64,000 nucleotides of DNA from Mycobacterium marseillense (GTDB taxonomy: Bacteria; Actinomycetota; Actinomycetes; Mycobacteriales; Mycobacteriaceae). The notes under the pieces were generated by a model. The model worked only from the letters and a program-made list of their open reading frames with translations, ran no database searches and was not told where the DNA came from. The stretch spans positions 1,240,001 to 1,304,000 of the forward strand of contig NZ_AP022584.1 in assembly GCF_010731675.1 (NCBI RefSeq), read 5' to 3'. Made by a program: the position numbers and the translations under genes. Of the stretch, positions 40,558 to 49,900 are shown piece by piece; positions within the stretch are counted from its first letter, which is position 1, and every line of letters starts with the position of its first letter.

Positions 40558-42405
40558 GTGGCAGGGGGCACACCAGCGCAGCTTTGGTTGTGGTTGCTGA
40601 TCCTCGCGCCGGCCGTGGCCGGCGCGACGTTACTGCTGGGCCGCCGGTTCGAGCGGTACGCCGCGGCGATCTCGGTGACCGCGGCGGCAGTCATGCTGGT
40701 GTCGTCGATCGTCGTGGGCTTTGCCCGCCCGGAACTGGCCGTGGCGTTCATGGCCGGCACGGAATTCGCGTTACGGATAGATGCGCTGGCCGCGGTGGTA
40801 GTTCCGATGGTGGCGGCGGTGACGCTGCTGGTGTTGGTATTCGCCGCCGGGGACATTCGGGAAGCGCCGGGCCGGTTCCACGGGTTGATGCTGTTATTCG
40901 CCTCGGCTGTCGCCGTAACCGCGTCGGCAACGACGTTGCCGACGCTGCTGTTGGCGTGGGAGGTGATGGGGGCGGCGTCGTACGCGCTGATCGGGTTCAG
41001 GTGGCGCGACGAGTACCGAATGTCGGCCGGGCTCACCGCCTTCCTGACCACCCGCACCGCCGACCTCGGCCTCTACCTGGCCGCGGCGGCTGCGCTGGCC
41101 GGTGGCGCGGGGCTTGCGCTGGCCGACCTGCCCGACGCGAGCGGCGGCTGGCGGCACGTCATCGCGTTCGGGGTGCTGCTCGCGGCGCTCGGCAAGGCCG
41201 CGCAGCTGCCGTTCTCGTTCTGGCTGTCCCGGGCCATGGAGGGTCCCAGCGCGGTCAGCGCGCTACTGCACTCGGCCGCGATGGTCGCCATGGGCGCATA
41301 TCTGCTGCTGCGGACGCAGCCGCTGCTCGCGGCCACCGGGTGGGCCGCGCCGGCCGCGGCATGGATAGGTGGGGGAACTGCGCTGCTGTTGGGCGCGGTC
41401 GCGGTGGCGCAGCGTGATCTCAAACAGCTGCTGGCGGCCTCGACCGCAGCGCAGCTCGGATTCGTGGTGATGGCCGCGGGTGTGGGCGCCGTCGGCGGCG
41501 GCGCCGCGCAGCTGATCGCCCACGCCTTCACCAAGGCCGGATTGTTCCTTGCGGCCGGCGCCTGGTTGTCGGTACTGGGCACCAAGCAGCTCGACGACCT
41601 TTGGGGGGTCGCGCGACGGTGGCGGCTCCTGGGCTGGTCGGCCACCGTCGGCGCCCTGGCTCTGGCCGGCGTTGCGCCGCTGTCGCTATGGGCGACCAAA
41701 GACACGGTGCTGACCGCAGCCCTGCACTACTCCCCCGCCCTCTACGCCGTGGGATTGGCCGCGTCGGCTCTCTCGGCGGCCTATGCCGGAAAGGTCCTAA
41801 CCGTGCTGTGGCGCACCAAAGCTGCCGACAGCAGCCCCGGCGTCACGCGAGACGCTCTCGGCCCCAACGCCTTCCAGCAGGCCCCTATCGTCGTCCTCGC
41901 GGTCGGCGCCGCAGCGGCGGTAGTGTTGGCGTTGCCGCCGGCCGGCTCGGCTCTTACCCGGGCGCTGCGCGGCACCGCGAGCCCACCCGCGACGGCGCTC
42001 GAGCTGCTAGGCTCGGCAGCGCTAGCGGTCATCGTCGTCGCGGCGGTGGCGCGCTGGTGGGTACCCGAGCCCCGGTGGGCAGGCGGCTGGCTCGGCCTGG
42101 AGCAGGTCGCTCATCTCCTCGTCGTCCGGCCCACATTCGGCCTCGCACGCATCCTGGCGCGATTCGACGACCGGGTGCTCGACCGGGCCGTGGAGGCAAC
42201 CGCCATCCACTCGCTACGGGCAGCGCACCGTTTGGCGCACACGGACATTCGCGCGGTCGACGGTGCGGTGGAAGCGGTCGCGGGTTGGATGCGCCGGCTC
42301 GGTGAATTGGCGCGCCGACCGCAAACCGGCCAGCTGCACCAGTACTACCTCGCGGCTGTGGTGGTGCTGGCATTCGGTGTCGTGGTCCTGGTCGTAGCGA
42401 GGTGA
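40558..42405 (+). CDS. nuoL: NuoL-like proton-pumping subunit
   Basis: 615 aa from GTG 40558; the longer frame from 40243 runs through nuoK and is rejected. An antiporter-like subunit with 14-16 helices. Landmarks: LLLAWEVMGAASYALIGFRWRDEYRMSAG with the TM5 glutamate in WE, LGKAAQLPFSFWLSRAMEGPSAVSALLHSAAMVAMGAYLL with the conserved lysine and histidine, and AQRDLKQLLAASTAAQLGFVVMAAGVG. The C-terminal lateral helix and anchor (residues ~500-615) are present. Stop overlaps nuoM (GTGA). Confidence 0.93.
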   Translation: MAGGTPAQLWLWLLILAPAVAGATLLLGRRFERYAAAISVTAAAVMLVSSIVVGFARPELAVAFMAGTEFALRIDALAAVVVPMVAAVTLLVLVFAAGDIREAPGRFHGLMLLFASAVAVTASATTLPTLLLAWEVMGAASYALIGFRWRDEYRMSAGLTAFLTTRTADLGLYLAAAAALAGGAGLALADLPDASGGWRHVIAFGVLLAALGKAAQLPFSFWLSRAMEGPSAVSALLHSAAMVAMGAYLLLRTQPLLAATGWAAPAAAWIGGGTALLLGAVAVAQRDLKQLLAASTAAQLGFVVMAAGVGAVGGGAAQLIAHAFTKAGLFLAAGAWLSVLGTKQLDDLWGVARRWRLLGWSATVGALALAGVAPLSLWATKDTVLTAALHYSPALYAVGLAASALSAAYAGKVLTVLWRTKAADSSPGVTRDALGPNAFQQAPIVVLAVGAAAAVVLALPPAGSALTRALRGTASPPATALELLGSAALAVIVVAAVARWWVPEPRWAGGWLGLEQVAHLLVVRPTFGLARILARFDDRVLDRAVEATAIHSLRAAHRLAHTDIRAVDGAVEAVAGWMRRLGELARRPQTGQLHQYYLAAVVVLAFGVVVLVVAR

Positions 42406-43898
42406 GCGTGCTCAGTGTGATCGTTTTCCTGCCGCTAGCGGCGGCCCTGGTGTTGCTGGCGCTGCCGCGGCTTGGCGGTGCTGCGGCAAACTGGATTTGG
42501 GTTGCGGTCACAGCCGCCGATGTGGCGCTGACTGCGGTGGTGTGGGCGCTCTATCGGACGCCCCGGCCGGGTGCATTGGCGTTCGAGGAGAAGGCCCGAT
42601 GGATACCCGGGGTCAACAGCAGCTACCACCTAGGGGTCGACGGGCTATCGCTGCCGCTGGTCGTCATGACGGCGGTGATCTTTCTGGCCTGTGCCCTCTA
42701 CAGCCTGCGCGGCCGCGACCGGCCTAAACCGCTGGCCGCGCTGTTTTTGTTCCTGCAGACGGTGAGCCTGGGTCTGTTCGTGTCCGCCGACCTGATTCTG
42801 TTCTTTGTTTTCTTCGATTTATCCATCGTGGCAATGTATTTCGTGATCGCGGGCTGGGGCCATGGCGACGCCGGCCGGTCGGCGCTGAAGTTTTTCCTCT
42901 ACACCTTCCTGGGTTCGCTGGCGCTGCTCGTCGGTTTCATCGGCCTGTATATCGCGGCCCAGCCGCACACGTTCGACATGGTGACCCTGGCCGCCAGCAC
43001 ACCTCTGGGCGGCAGCCCCGTCGCCGGCGGCTTGGTTCTCGCGGCGATCCTGCTGGGACTGGCAGTCAAGACTCCCACCGTCCCGTTCCATACCTGGCTG
43101 CCGCCGGCGCACACCGATGCCCCCGCGGTCGGCTCGGCGGTGCTCGCCGGGGTGCTGCTGAAGATGGGCGCCTACGGGTTCGTGCGGATAGCAATGCCGA
43201 TGCTGCCGCAGGCCTGGCGCGCGTGGGCGTGGGTGATCATCGTCGTCGGCGTGGTGTCGGTGCTCTACGGCGCGCTGGTGGCGTTGGCCCAAAACGACTT
43301 CAAGCGGATGGTCGCCTACACGTCGGTCAACCATATGGGCTACATCGTGCTCGCGGTCGGTGCGGCCGGGCTGATCGCGGGTGACACCGCCCAGGCTCGC
43401 GGGGTTGCGGTCACGGGCGCCGTCACCCAGATGGTCAGCCACGGTTTGATCACCGGTGCGCTGTTTTTGATCGCCGGCGTGTTTTACGAGCGCGCTGGGA
43501 CATACGACATGAACACCTTCGGAGGGCTCGCCGGGCCGGCCCCGAAACTGGCTTGGCTCTTTGCCGTCGGCGCATTCGCCTCCCTGGGCTTGCCGGGCTT
43601 CTCCGGCTTCATCGCCGAATTCCAGATCTTCACCGGCAGTATCGCCGCCGCACCGATCACCGCCGTCGCGCTGCCCGGCATTCTGGTCACCGCGGCGCTG
43701 TTTCTGCTCGCGCTGCAGCGCATCTTCACGGGCGAGACGCGCGGACACTCGGTGGGATTTGCCGACCTCCGTTATTCCGAAACGTGTTCTGTCGGAATGC
43801 TTCTCGCCTTATCCGTCGCCATAGGCGTGTTTCCGCGGCCGTTGCTCGATCTGATCGAACCGGCCGCTCACGCGCTCGTCGGGCTGGTCGGGCGGTAG
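42402..43898 (+). CDS. nuoM: NuoM-like proton-pumping subunit
   Basis: 498 aa, about 14 helices. NuoM landmarks: YHLGVDGLSLPLVVMTAVIF, FFDLSIVAMYFVIAGWGHGDAGRSALKFFLYTFLGSL, KTPTVPFHTWLPPAHTDAPAVGSAVLAGVLLKMGAYGFVR, AQNDFKRMVAYTSVNHMGY, SLGLPGFSGFIAEFQI. In the second segment canonical NuoM has LxWEL-x2-P with a glutamate; here FFDLSIVAM gives Asp, a change at the TM5 acidic position. GTG start overlapping nuoL. Confidence 0.93.
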   Translation: MSVLSVIVFLPLAAALVLLALPRLGGAAANWIWVAVTAADVALTAVVWALYRTPRPGALAFEEKARWIPGVNSSYHLGVDGLSLPLVVMTAVIFLACALYSLRGRDRPKPLAALFLFLQTVSLGLFVSADLILFFVFFDLSIVAMYFVIAGWGHGDAGRSALKFFLYTFLGSLALLVGFIGLYIAAQPHTFDMVTLAASTPLGGSPVAGGLVLAAILLGLAVKTPTVPFHTWLPPAHTDAPAVGSAVLAGVLLKMGAYGFVRIAMPMLPQAWRAWAWVIIVVGVVSVLYGALVALAQNDFKRMVAYTSVNHMGYIVLAVGAAGLIAGDTAQARGVAVTGAVTQMVSHGLITGALFLIAGVFYERAGTYDMNTFGGLAGPAPKLAWLFAVGAFASLGLPGFSGFIAEFQIFTGSIAAAPITAVALPGILVTAALFLLALQRIFTGETRGHSVGFADLRYSETCSVGMLLALSVAIGVFPRPLLDLIEPAAHALVGLVGR

Positions 43899-43904
43899 CC
43901 GGAC

Positions 43905-45320
43905 GTGGAGACGGGGATGCGGCCGCTGCTGATGCTGCCCGAGATGCTGGTGTTCGGCGGCGGGCTCGTGGTGCTGATCAGCGGATCGTTCCTGGCCCGG
44001 CGCCGGCAGTGGTGGGCCCGGGGAGTCGCCGCCGCCGCGCTGTGCGGTGCCATCGCCGTCGCGGTGGTCGGGATGGCCGGTCCGGATCGGACCGCTTTTG
44101 ACGGCACCTTCGCCGCCGACACCGCCACGGGCGTGGCGCGGATCGTGGTCATGGTCGGGACGCTGTTGGTGCTCGCGGTGGCCGCCGGTGAAATCGCCGG
44201 CTCGGTCCGCGAAAGCGAAACGTACGCACTGCTGCTGTTTTGCACCGCCGGAGTTATGGTCCTGGCCGGAGCCGACGATCTGCTCGTGCTGATAACCGGA
44301 TATCTGCTGGCCGGCATTCCGCTCTATGGGCTGATCGGGCTGGTGCGCTCCGCGAAGGGCGCCGAGGCGACGATGAAGGCCTACCTGATCGGCGCATTAT
44401 TCGGGATCGTCCTGATGCTCGGCGTGACCGTGCTCTACGGGGCTTCCGGCACCACCCGCTACGGCGACCTGGCGGCCGGTCTTGGCAGCGCACCAGGTGG
44501 TGCCATCGCCGCAGGACTGCTCGGTGTCGTCGCGGGCCTGATGTTCGAAGCCGGCGGCGTGCCCGCGCACTTCTGGATTCCGGATGCGGCAGAAGGCGCG
44601 AACGGCACCGCCGCCATGTTCTTGACCACCGTGCCGAAGGTCGGGGCGCTGCTCGCGCTCTACCGCCTGGTCGACGTGCTGCCCGGAAAGACGGCCTGGC
44701 CGTTACTGGTCGCGGTGATCGCCGTCGCCAGCATGACGCTGGGCAACCTCGCCGCCTACTGGCAGCACGACCCCCGACGACTACTGGGCTGGTCGACGAT
44801 CAGCCAGGTCGGCTACCTGCTCGTTCCGATCGCCGTGGCGGGCCGCAGCGACCTCGCGCTCCCGTCGTTGCTCTTCTATCTCGCCGGCTACACGCTCACC
44901 AACAGCGCGGCATTCGCTGTGAGCACAGCGCTGCCGGCCCGGCGCCACCTCGACTCCTACCGGGGTCTGGCTTACGTTCGGCCCTGGCTGGCCGGTGCGC
45001 TGGTGGTCGCGCTGCTCGGCCTGGTCGGAACTCCGCCGACGGCGGTCTTCATCGGCAAGCTCACCACGGCGACGGCGGCGTGGGACGGTAGCCAGGCATG
45101 GCTCGCCGTGGTTGTCTTCGTCAACTCCGTGGTTAGTCTCTTCTACTATCTGCGCTGGATCATCCCGTCATTCCAGCGGCCCGCCGAAGGCATGAGAGAC
45201 AGCGTCGTCACGGCGGAGAAATGGTCCGCACGGACCGCGATAGTGGCGGCGGGCCTTAGTCTGGGGCTCGGAATCGCAGCCGGTGCCGTCTGGGAAATGC
45301 TCCCCAGATCGCTGATGTAG
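43905..45320 (+). CDS. nuoN: NuoN-like proton-pumping subunit
   Basis: 471 aa, about 14 helices. NuoN features: KGAEATMKAYLIGALFGIVLMLGVTVLYGASGTT, GGVPAHFWIPDAAEGANGTAAMFLTTVPKVGALLALYR, DPRRLLGWSTISQVGYLL, and GTPPTAVFIGKLTTATAAW. GTG 43905 is 6 bp after nuoM. Last Nuo-like gene; no nuoB, C, D, E, F, G or I is present in the window, so no NADH or Fe-S electron-input module is encoded here. Confidence 0.92.
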   Translation: METGMRPLLMLPEMLVFGGGLVVLISGSFLARRRQWWARGVAAAALCGAIAVAVVGMAGPDRTAFDGTFAADTATGVARIVVMVGTLLVLAVAAGEIAGSVRESETYALLLFCTAGVMVLAGADDLLVLITGYLLAGIPLYGLIGLVRSAKGAEATMKAYLIGALFGIVLMLGVTVLYGASGTTRYGDLAAGLGSAPGGAIAAGLLGVVAGLMFEAGGVPAHFWIPDAAEGANGTAAMFLTTVPKVGALLALYRLVDVLPGKTAWPLLVAVIAVASMTLGNLAAYWQHDPRRLLGWSTISQVGYLLVPIAVAGRSDLALPSLLFYLAGYTLTNSAAFAVSTALPARRHLDSYRGLAYVRPWLAGALVVALLGLVGTPPTAVFIGKLTTATAAWDGSQAWLAVVVFVNSVVSLFYYLRWIIPSFQRPAEGMRDSVVTAEKWSARTAIVAAGLSLGLGIAAGAVWEMLPRSLM

Positions 45321-45413
45321 CCCGCGGAACTGCTGGCCCGCATGAACTGTGCCTCGCTTACGCTGAGGGAGTCGACATGGTGGATCAAATAGGGAAGCGG
45401 AAGGGTTAGCGGA

Positions 45414-46790
45414 TTGCCCGACGTCACATACCCCGGCCAAACGAGATTCGCGTTCCGTTCCGGTGTCACCTGCTTGGTCACGCCCGCTGGAGCGGTGCTG
45501 CTGAATCCTCCGCGCAGCGAGAAGCTGACCCAATTGACCCCTGGCCAGCTACAGGCACTCAAAACGCTGAATCTCGGGCCGGCAACGCTGTCGGAGATAC
45601 TCACGCCGACGAACGAAAGCGGTGTCGGCACGCTGATTGATCAGCTCGCCACGAGCGGTTGGCTGACGGTCACGGTCCGCGACGAAAAGAACGATTTTTA
45701 CTCCATCCTGCCGTTCGGGCGGCCCGCGACACGGCCGGCGCCGATGTCGCCGCGTTCCTTCGCGCTATCGAAATTTGCTGTACTGCACCGAGACTCAGAG
45801 GGCTTCGTCCTTGAGCATCCGCTGGCATGGTGTGATGTGCGCATCCACGACTCACGCCTGCTTGTCCTACTCGACGGGCCCGCAGCAGACGCCTCAGGCA
45901 TGCCGAGCGCCGTCACCTCGCGGTTCATCGAGGATCTGCACTGGTGTGGCATCCTCACCCACCTCGGCGACGAAGACGGCAGGTTCGATGCTCTCAGCTG
46001 GAGCGCACCGGATCTGTGGTTTCACCGCCGCAGCACGCTGGGTCAACGCACCGTCACCTGGGAGCGTTTCGGCCCGACCAAGTGGGCGAAGGGTCGATTC
46101 CCGCAGCCGCCCGCGCGCAGGACAAATTATCCGGGTGAGCCTATTGCCCTTCAGGTTCCCGATCTGGCGGCCATACGAATGCAGGACCCGACTTTGACGG
46201 CCGTCCTCGAAGACCGAGTTTCCACAAGGACATTCGATGACGCCCGCCCGATTACTGTTGGGCAGTTGGCCGAACTGCTCTACCGCACAGCGCGAACGCG
46301 GAGAACCGAACTCGTCGCCGACGGCGAGGAACTCGTGTCACGCCCGTACCCTTCTGGTGGCAGTCTGTATGAGCTGGAGCTCTACCCTGTGGTGCGCAAT
46401 GTCGCCGGACTCGCGCCGGGAATGTACCACTACGACTCGTTCGACCATGTGCTACGCCCTGTCGCTGGACCAGATTCGAAGGCCGTGTCCCAGCTGTTGA
46501 AACCGGCCGCAGCAACTCTCACCGGAGGTGCCGAGCCGCAAGTGCTCGTCGTCATGGCTGCACGTTGCGGTCGCATCATGTGGACCTACGAGCAGATCGC
46601 CTATGCCGCCATCCTCAAAGATGTCGGCGTCCTCATGCAGACGATCTACCTGGCCGCGACCGCGATGGGCCTCGGCGCGTGCGCGCAAGGCTTCGGTGAT
46701 ACCGCCGCTTTCGTCGCGGCCACCGGTGTCGATGAACTACAGGAGTGCAGCGTCGGCAGTATCATCGTCGGGTCGCCCGCCCCGAACTAG
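45414..46790 (+). CDS. SagB/ThcOx-type nitroreductase-fold dehydrogenase
   Basis: 458 aa from TTG 45414, the only start available after an in-frame stop at 45390. The N-terminal half (residues 1-250) resembles the winged-helix/RRE-like region of SagB-type proteins; the C-terminal half is the FMN-binding nitroreductase domain: LEDRVSTRTFDDARPITVGQLAELLYRTART, RPYPSGGSLYELELYPVV, GMYHYDSFDHVL, and YAAILKDVGVLMQTIYLAATAMGLGACAQGFGD. The family oxidises azolines to azoles in natural products. It lies 93 bp after nuoN and before NRPS genes on the other strand, so it may tailor the NRPS product or belong to the Nuo-like operon. Confidence 0.85.
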   Translation: MPDVTYPGQTRFAFRSGVTCLVTPAGAVLLNPPRSEKLTQLTPGQLQALKTLNLGPATLSEILTPTNESGVGTLIDQLATSGWLTVTVRDEKNDFYSILPFGRPATRPAPMSPRSFALSKFAVLHRDSEGFVLEHPLAWCDVRIHDSRLLVLLDGPAADASGMPSAVTSRFIEDLHWCGILTHLGDEDGRFDALSWSAPDLWFHRRSTLGQRTVTWERFGPTKWAKGRFPQPPARRTNYPGEPIALQVPDLAAIRMQDPTLTAVLEDRVSTRTFDDARPITVGQLAELLYRTARTRRTELVADGEELVSRPYPSGGSLYELELYPVVRNVAGLAPGMYHYDSFDHVLRPVAGPDSKAVSQLLKPAAATLTGGAEPQVLVVMAARCGRIMWTYEQIAYAAILKDVGVLMQTIYLAATAMGLGACAQGFGDTAAFVAATGVDELQECSVGSIIVGSPAPN

Positions 46791-46996
46791 CCCTCGGCGA
46801 GAATCTGCTCGTTGGTCAATGCTGCGACGTCGAGGCAGTGGGGTGCAATGACGGCCAGAGCGCGCGAGTCGGGGCAGCCGGCATTGAATCGTCGCCGAGC
46901 CCAAAGAAATTGGCGTGCACGCCAACCGTCGGTGCGATGCGGTGCGGTGCGGTGCGGTCGCTGACCGGGACGGTGGGTAGTTCGGGCGCCAGCTTT
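46791..46996. other. Convergent intergenic region
   Basis: Lies between the convergent SagB-like and mbtF-like genes. Holds four tandem GCGGT units at 46939-46958 and no obvious terminator hairpin. Confidence 0.5.
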
Positions 46997-49900
46997 CTAT
47001 GCGGGGCTTTTAGTCAATCCGGCTGCGAGCGCGGCTATGCCGCGCTGCCAGAATTGCGTCAGTCGTTCGATATCGGAGTGCCCGAACAGGGCATCGCTCC
47101 AGAGCCAGTTAGCCGTCAGTTGCGGACCCTCCGGTGTTCCCCGTATCGCCACGGCGAGGTACAGCGCAAAACGCAGTGGCAGATCTGGCTCAGGGTCGAC
47201 GGGCAATGCGTCGACTTGGTCGCCGGCAATTAAGGACCAGGGCTGATCCGTTCCACCGGCGAGGTCGAGGCGGCCCAAGTAGCTGAACATGATCTGAGGT
47301 TCGACAGAATCCTGCAGTTCTGGAACGTGGTCCACATAACGAAGCAGTCCATAGTCCAGACCTTCATTCGGGACCATCCTCAAATGGTCAGCCACGGAAT
47401 CTAATAGCGCTCGGGCCGCTGCCGGATCACATTCTGCCTGCTCGGCGTCGACACCTGATGCACCCACTCCGAGCCGTACCGGGTAGGCAGTCGTAAACCA
47501 ACCGACCGTGTTGGTGGTGTCGGTCCCCAAAATAGCGTCCGCGCGCCCATGGCTCTCCATCGTGACGAGCGTGCCTGCCGCAAAGTTTTGTTCACGAGTA
47601 CGCCGCCAACTCGCGACGGCCATCGTGAGCGCGGCCAGCAAGAATTCGTCCATGCCCTCATCTCTGGTGAGCGCTGTGAGCACGCGCTCAGTGACGTCGA
47701 TCGGTGTGAGTGCCCGTGTGACCCGCAGAGTCGACCACGTGTCACGCGTCGGATCAGGGTGCCGCCTACCCAGCGCAGGATCGGGCCCGTGAACCTGCGC
47801 TGTCCAGTAACCGCGCTGGCTTTGCACTTCGGCCGTAGCGGCCCGCTGCCACATCAGCTCCGACCAGCGGCGGTAAGAAGTGAACTCGGGCATCGTTTTC
47901 GGCGTTGCACCCGATGTCACCGAGCGCCACGCCTCCGCGAGATCCCCGAGCATGATGTGCCAGGAAACCACGTCGACCGCCAGGTGATGCGCGGTGATCA
48001 GCAGCATCTCGCCTTGCCCGGCGCTGGACAACCAAACGGCGCGCACCATGGCACCTGAGTGGGGATCGATCTCGTCGGTGACCTTACGCGCCGAATGTGT
48101 CAAGACCGCATTGAATTCCGCGGCGGACGATTTCGGTAGCTCAACACGCGTGAGCACGTCAGCGGCACGGACCACGCCGGGTTCGCGGGTAACCAGGCGT
48201 GGCCCCTCAGCGGTCTCGATCAGAATCGATCGCAGAGTGTCGTGCCCGTCGAGTAACAGTTGCAGCATCGTCTCGATTGATAGACAGTCGATTTCAGACG
48301 GCAATCGCAGTAACACGGTATGGGTGAATCGGCGGTAGTTTCCGTACTCGTAGAGCCAGGACACCATCGGCAGCGGCGGGATCTCACCGTATTCGATGTT
48401 TTCGACGGCCGCATCGGATTCCGGCGCCGCATCGACAGCAGCAGCGAGTTGGCGAATTGTCGGAGCGCTGAACACCATCCGTGGACTCAATGTGAGACCG
48501 CGCCGCCGTGCCTTATGGACCACCGAGATCGCCACAATGCTGTCTAACCCAAGTGAGAAGAAGTCATCGTCGATGTGCGGCACTACGCCGTTAAATTGTT
48601 CTTCGAATATTTTGCACAGTGATCGTTCGGTGTCGGTGGACGCCGATGCCGCCCCGCCTTCAGTGACACGCAAGAGCGCATCCTCGGCAAGCCGGTCCAA
48701 TGCACCACCATCCAGCTTGCCGTTCGCGTTCACCGGCAGCTGAGGCATCGCCACGATTCGGGCGGGAACCATGTAAGGCGGCAGCCGTTCAGCGAGCGCG
48801 GCACGCAACCGCACCAGGTCGGCAGCCATATCCTCCTGCCACACAACAAAACCCACGAGGCTTGTGCCACTGTCGCGACGCAGAACGGTAACCGCGGCAT
48901 CGTGTATCTGTGGCTGGCCACGCAGGGCCGCCTCGATCTCGCCGATCTCCACGCGGTAGCCACGTATCTTGACCTGGCAGTCGCAGCGTCCCACATAGGA
49001 GTATCCGCCGTGCGGCAGGCGACGTACCAGGTCACCGGTGCGGTACATGCGTTGACCGGGACGCAGCGGGTCCGCCACGAAGCGAGCCGCGGTCATCGCA
49101 GACCTGCCGACATAGCCACGGGCCAGCTGCGCCCCGGACAGATAGAGCTCGCCCACCACACCGTCCGGCACCATCCGCAACGCCGAATCTAGGACGTAAC
49201 CGACGGTTCCAGCGTTTGCGGTGCCGATCGTCGGCTTTTGATATTCCGTGACCGGTGCCACCACCGCTTCGACCGTCGTTTCGGTGGGGCCATAGCAGTT
49301 GTAGACGGCCGTTTTAGAAGTTGGCGACGGAGCGCGCAATTGCTCCCACAGCGCGGTATCGATTGCTTCACCGCCGAGGGCCAGCACCGAAAGAGAGTGG
49401 TCCAAAAGTCCCGCGGCACGCAGTTGGAGAAACATCGACGGGGTGGTGTCGATCATGTCGATCTGGTTGGCGGCCATCCCTTTCACGAGCCGATCTGCGT
49501 CGCGCATCTCCTCGGCGTCGAACAGGTGGATTGCATGCCCGTCGAGCAGGCCGACCATGGGCTGCCACGAGGCGTCAAAGCTCAGGGACCAGGCGTGGGC
49601 GATCCGCAGCGGGCGGCCCAGGCGCGCCGAAGCCGCCCGGTAGACACGGTCGCGGTGGTCAGCGAAATAGCTGAGTAAAGCCGCATTGGTGCCGATGACG
49701 CCCTTGGGTTCACCGGTCGAGCCCGAGGTGAAGATGACATACGCGCTGTGCTCGAGGTGACGGCGAACCGCCGGCGTGGCGGCTGCGCGTTGCGAGATGC
49801 GCTCGGCGGCAGCGCGATCGTCGATAACCACTGTGGCGACCCGGCCGCTTACCAACTCCGTGTAGCCGGCTTCGGCGATGGCAAGTACCGGATTTGCTTG

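Noticed and set aside
46939..46958. Four tandem GCGGT units
   Set aside because: Short, in an intergenic region, typical slippage in high-GC DNA; no regulatory meaning evident.
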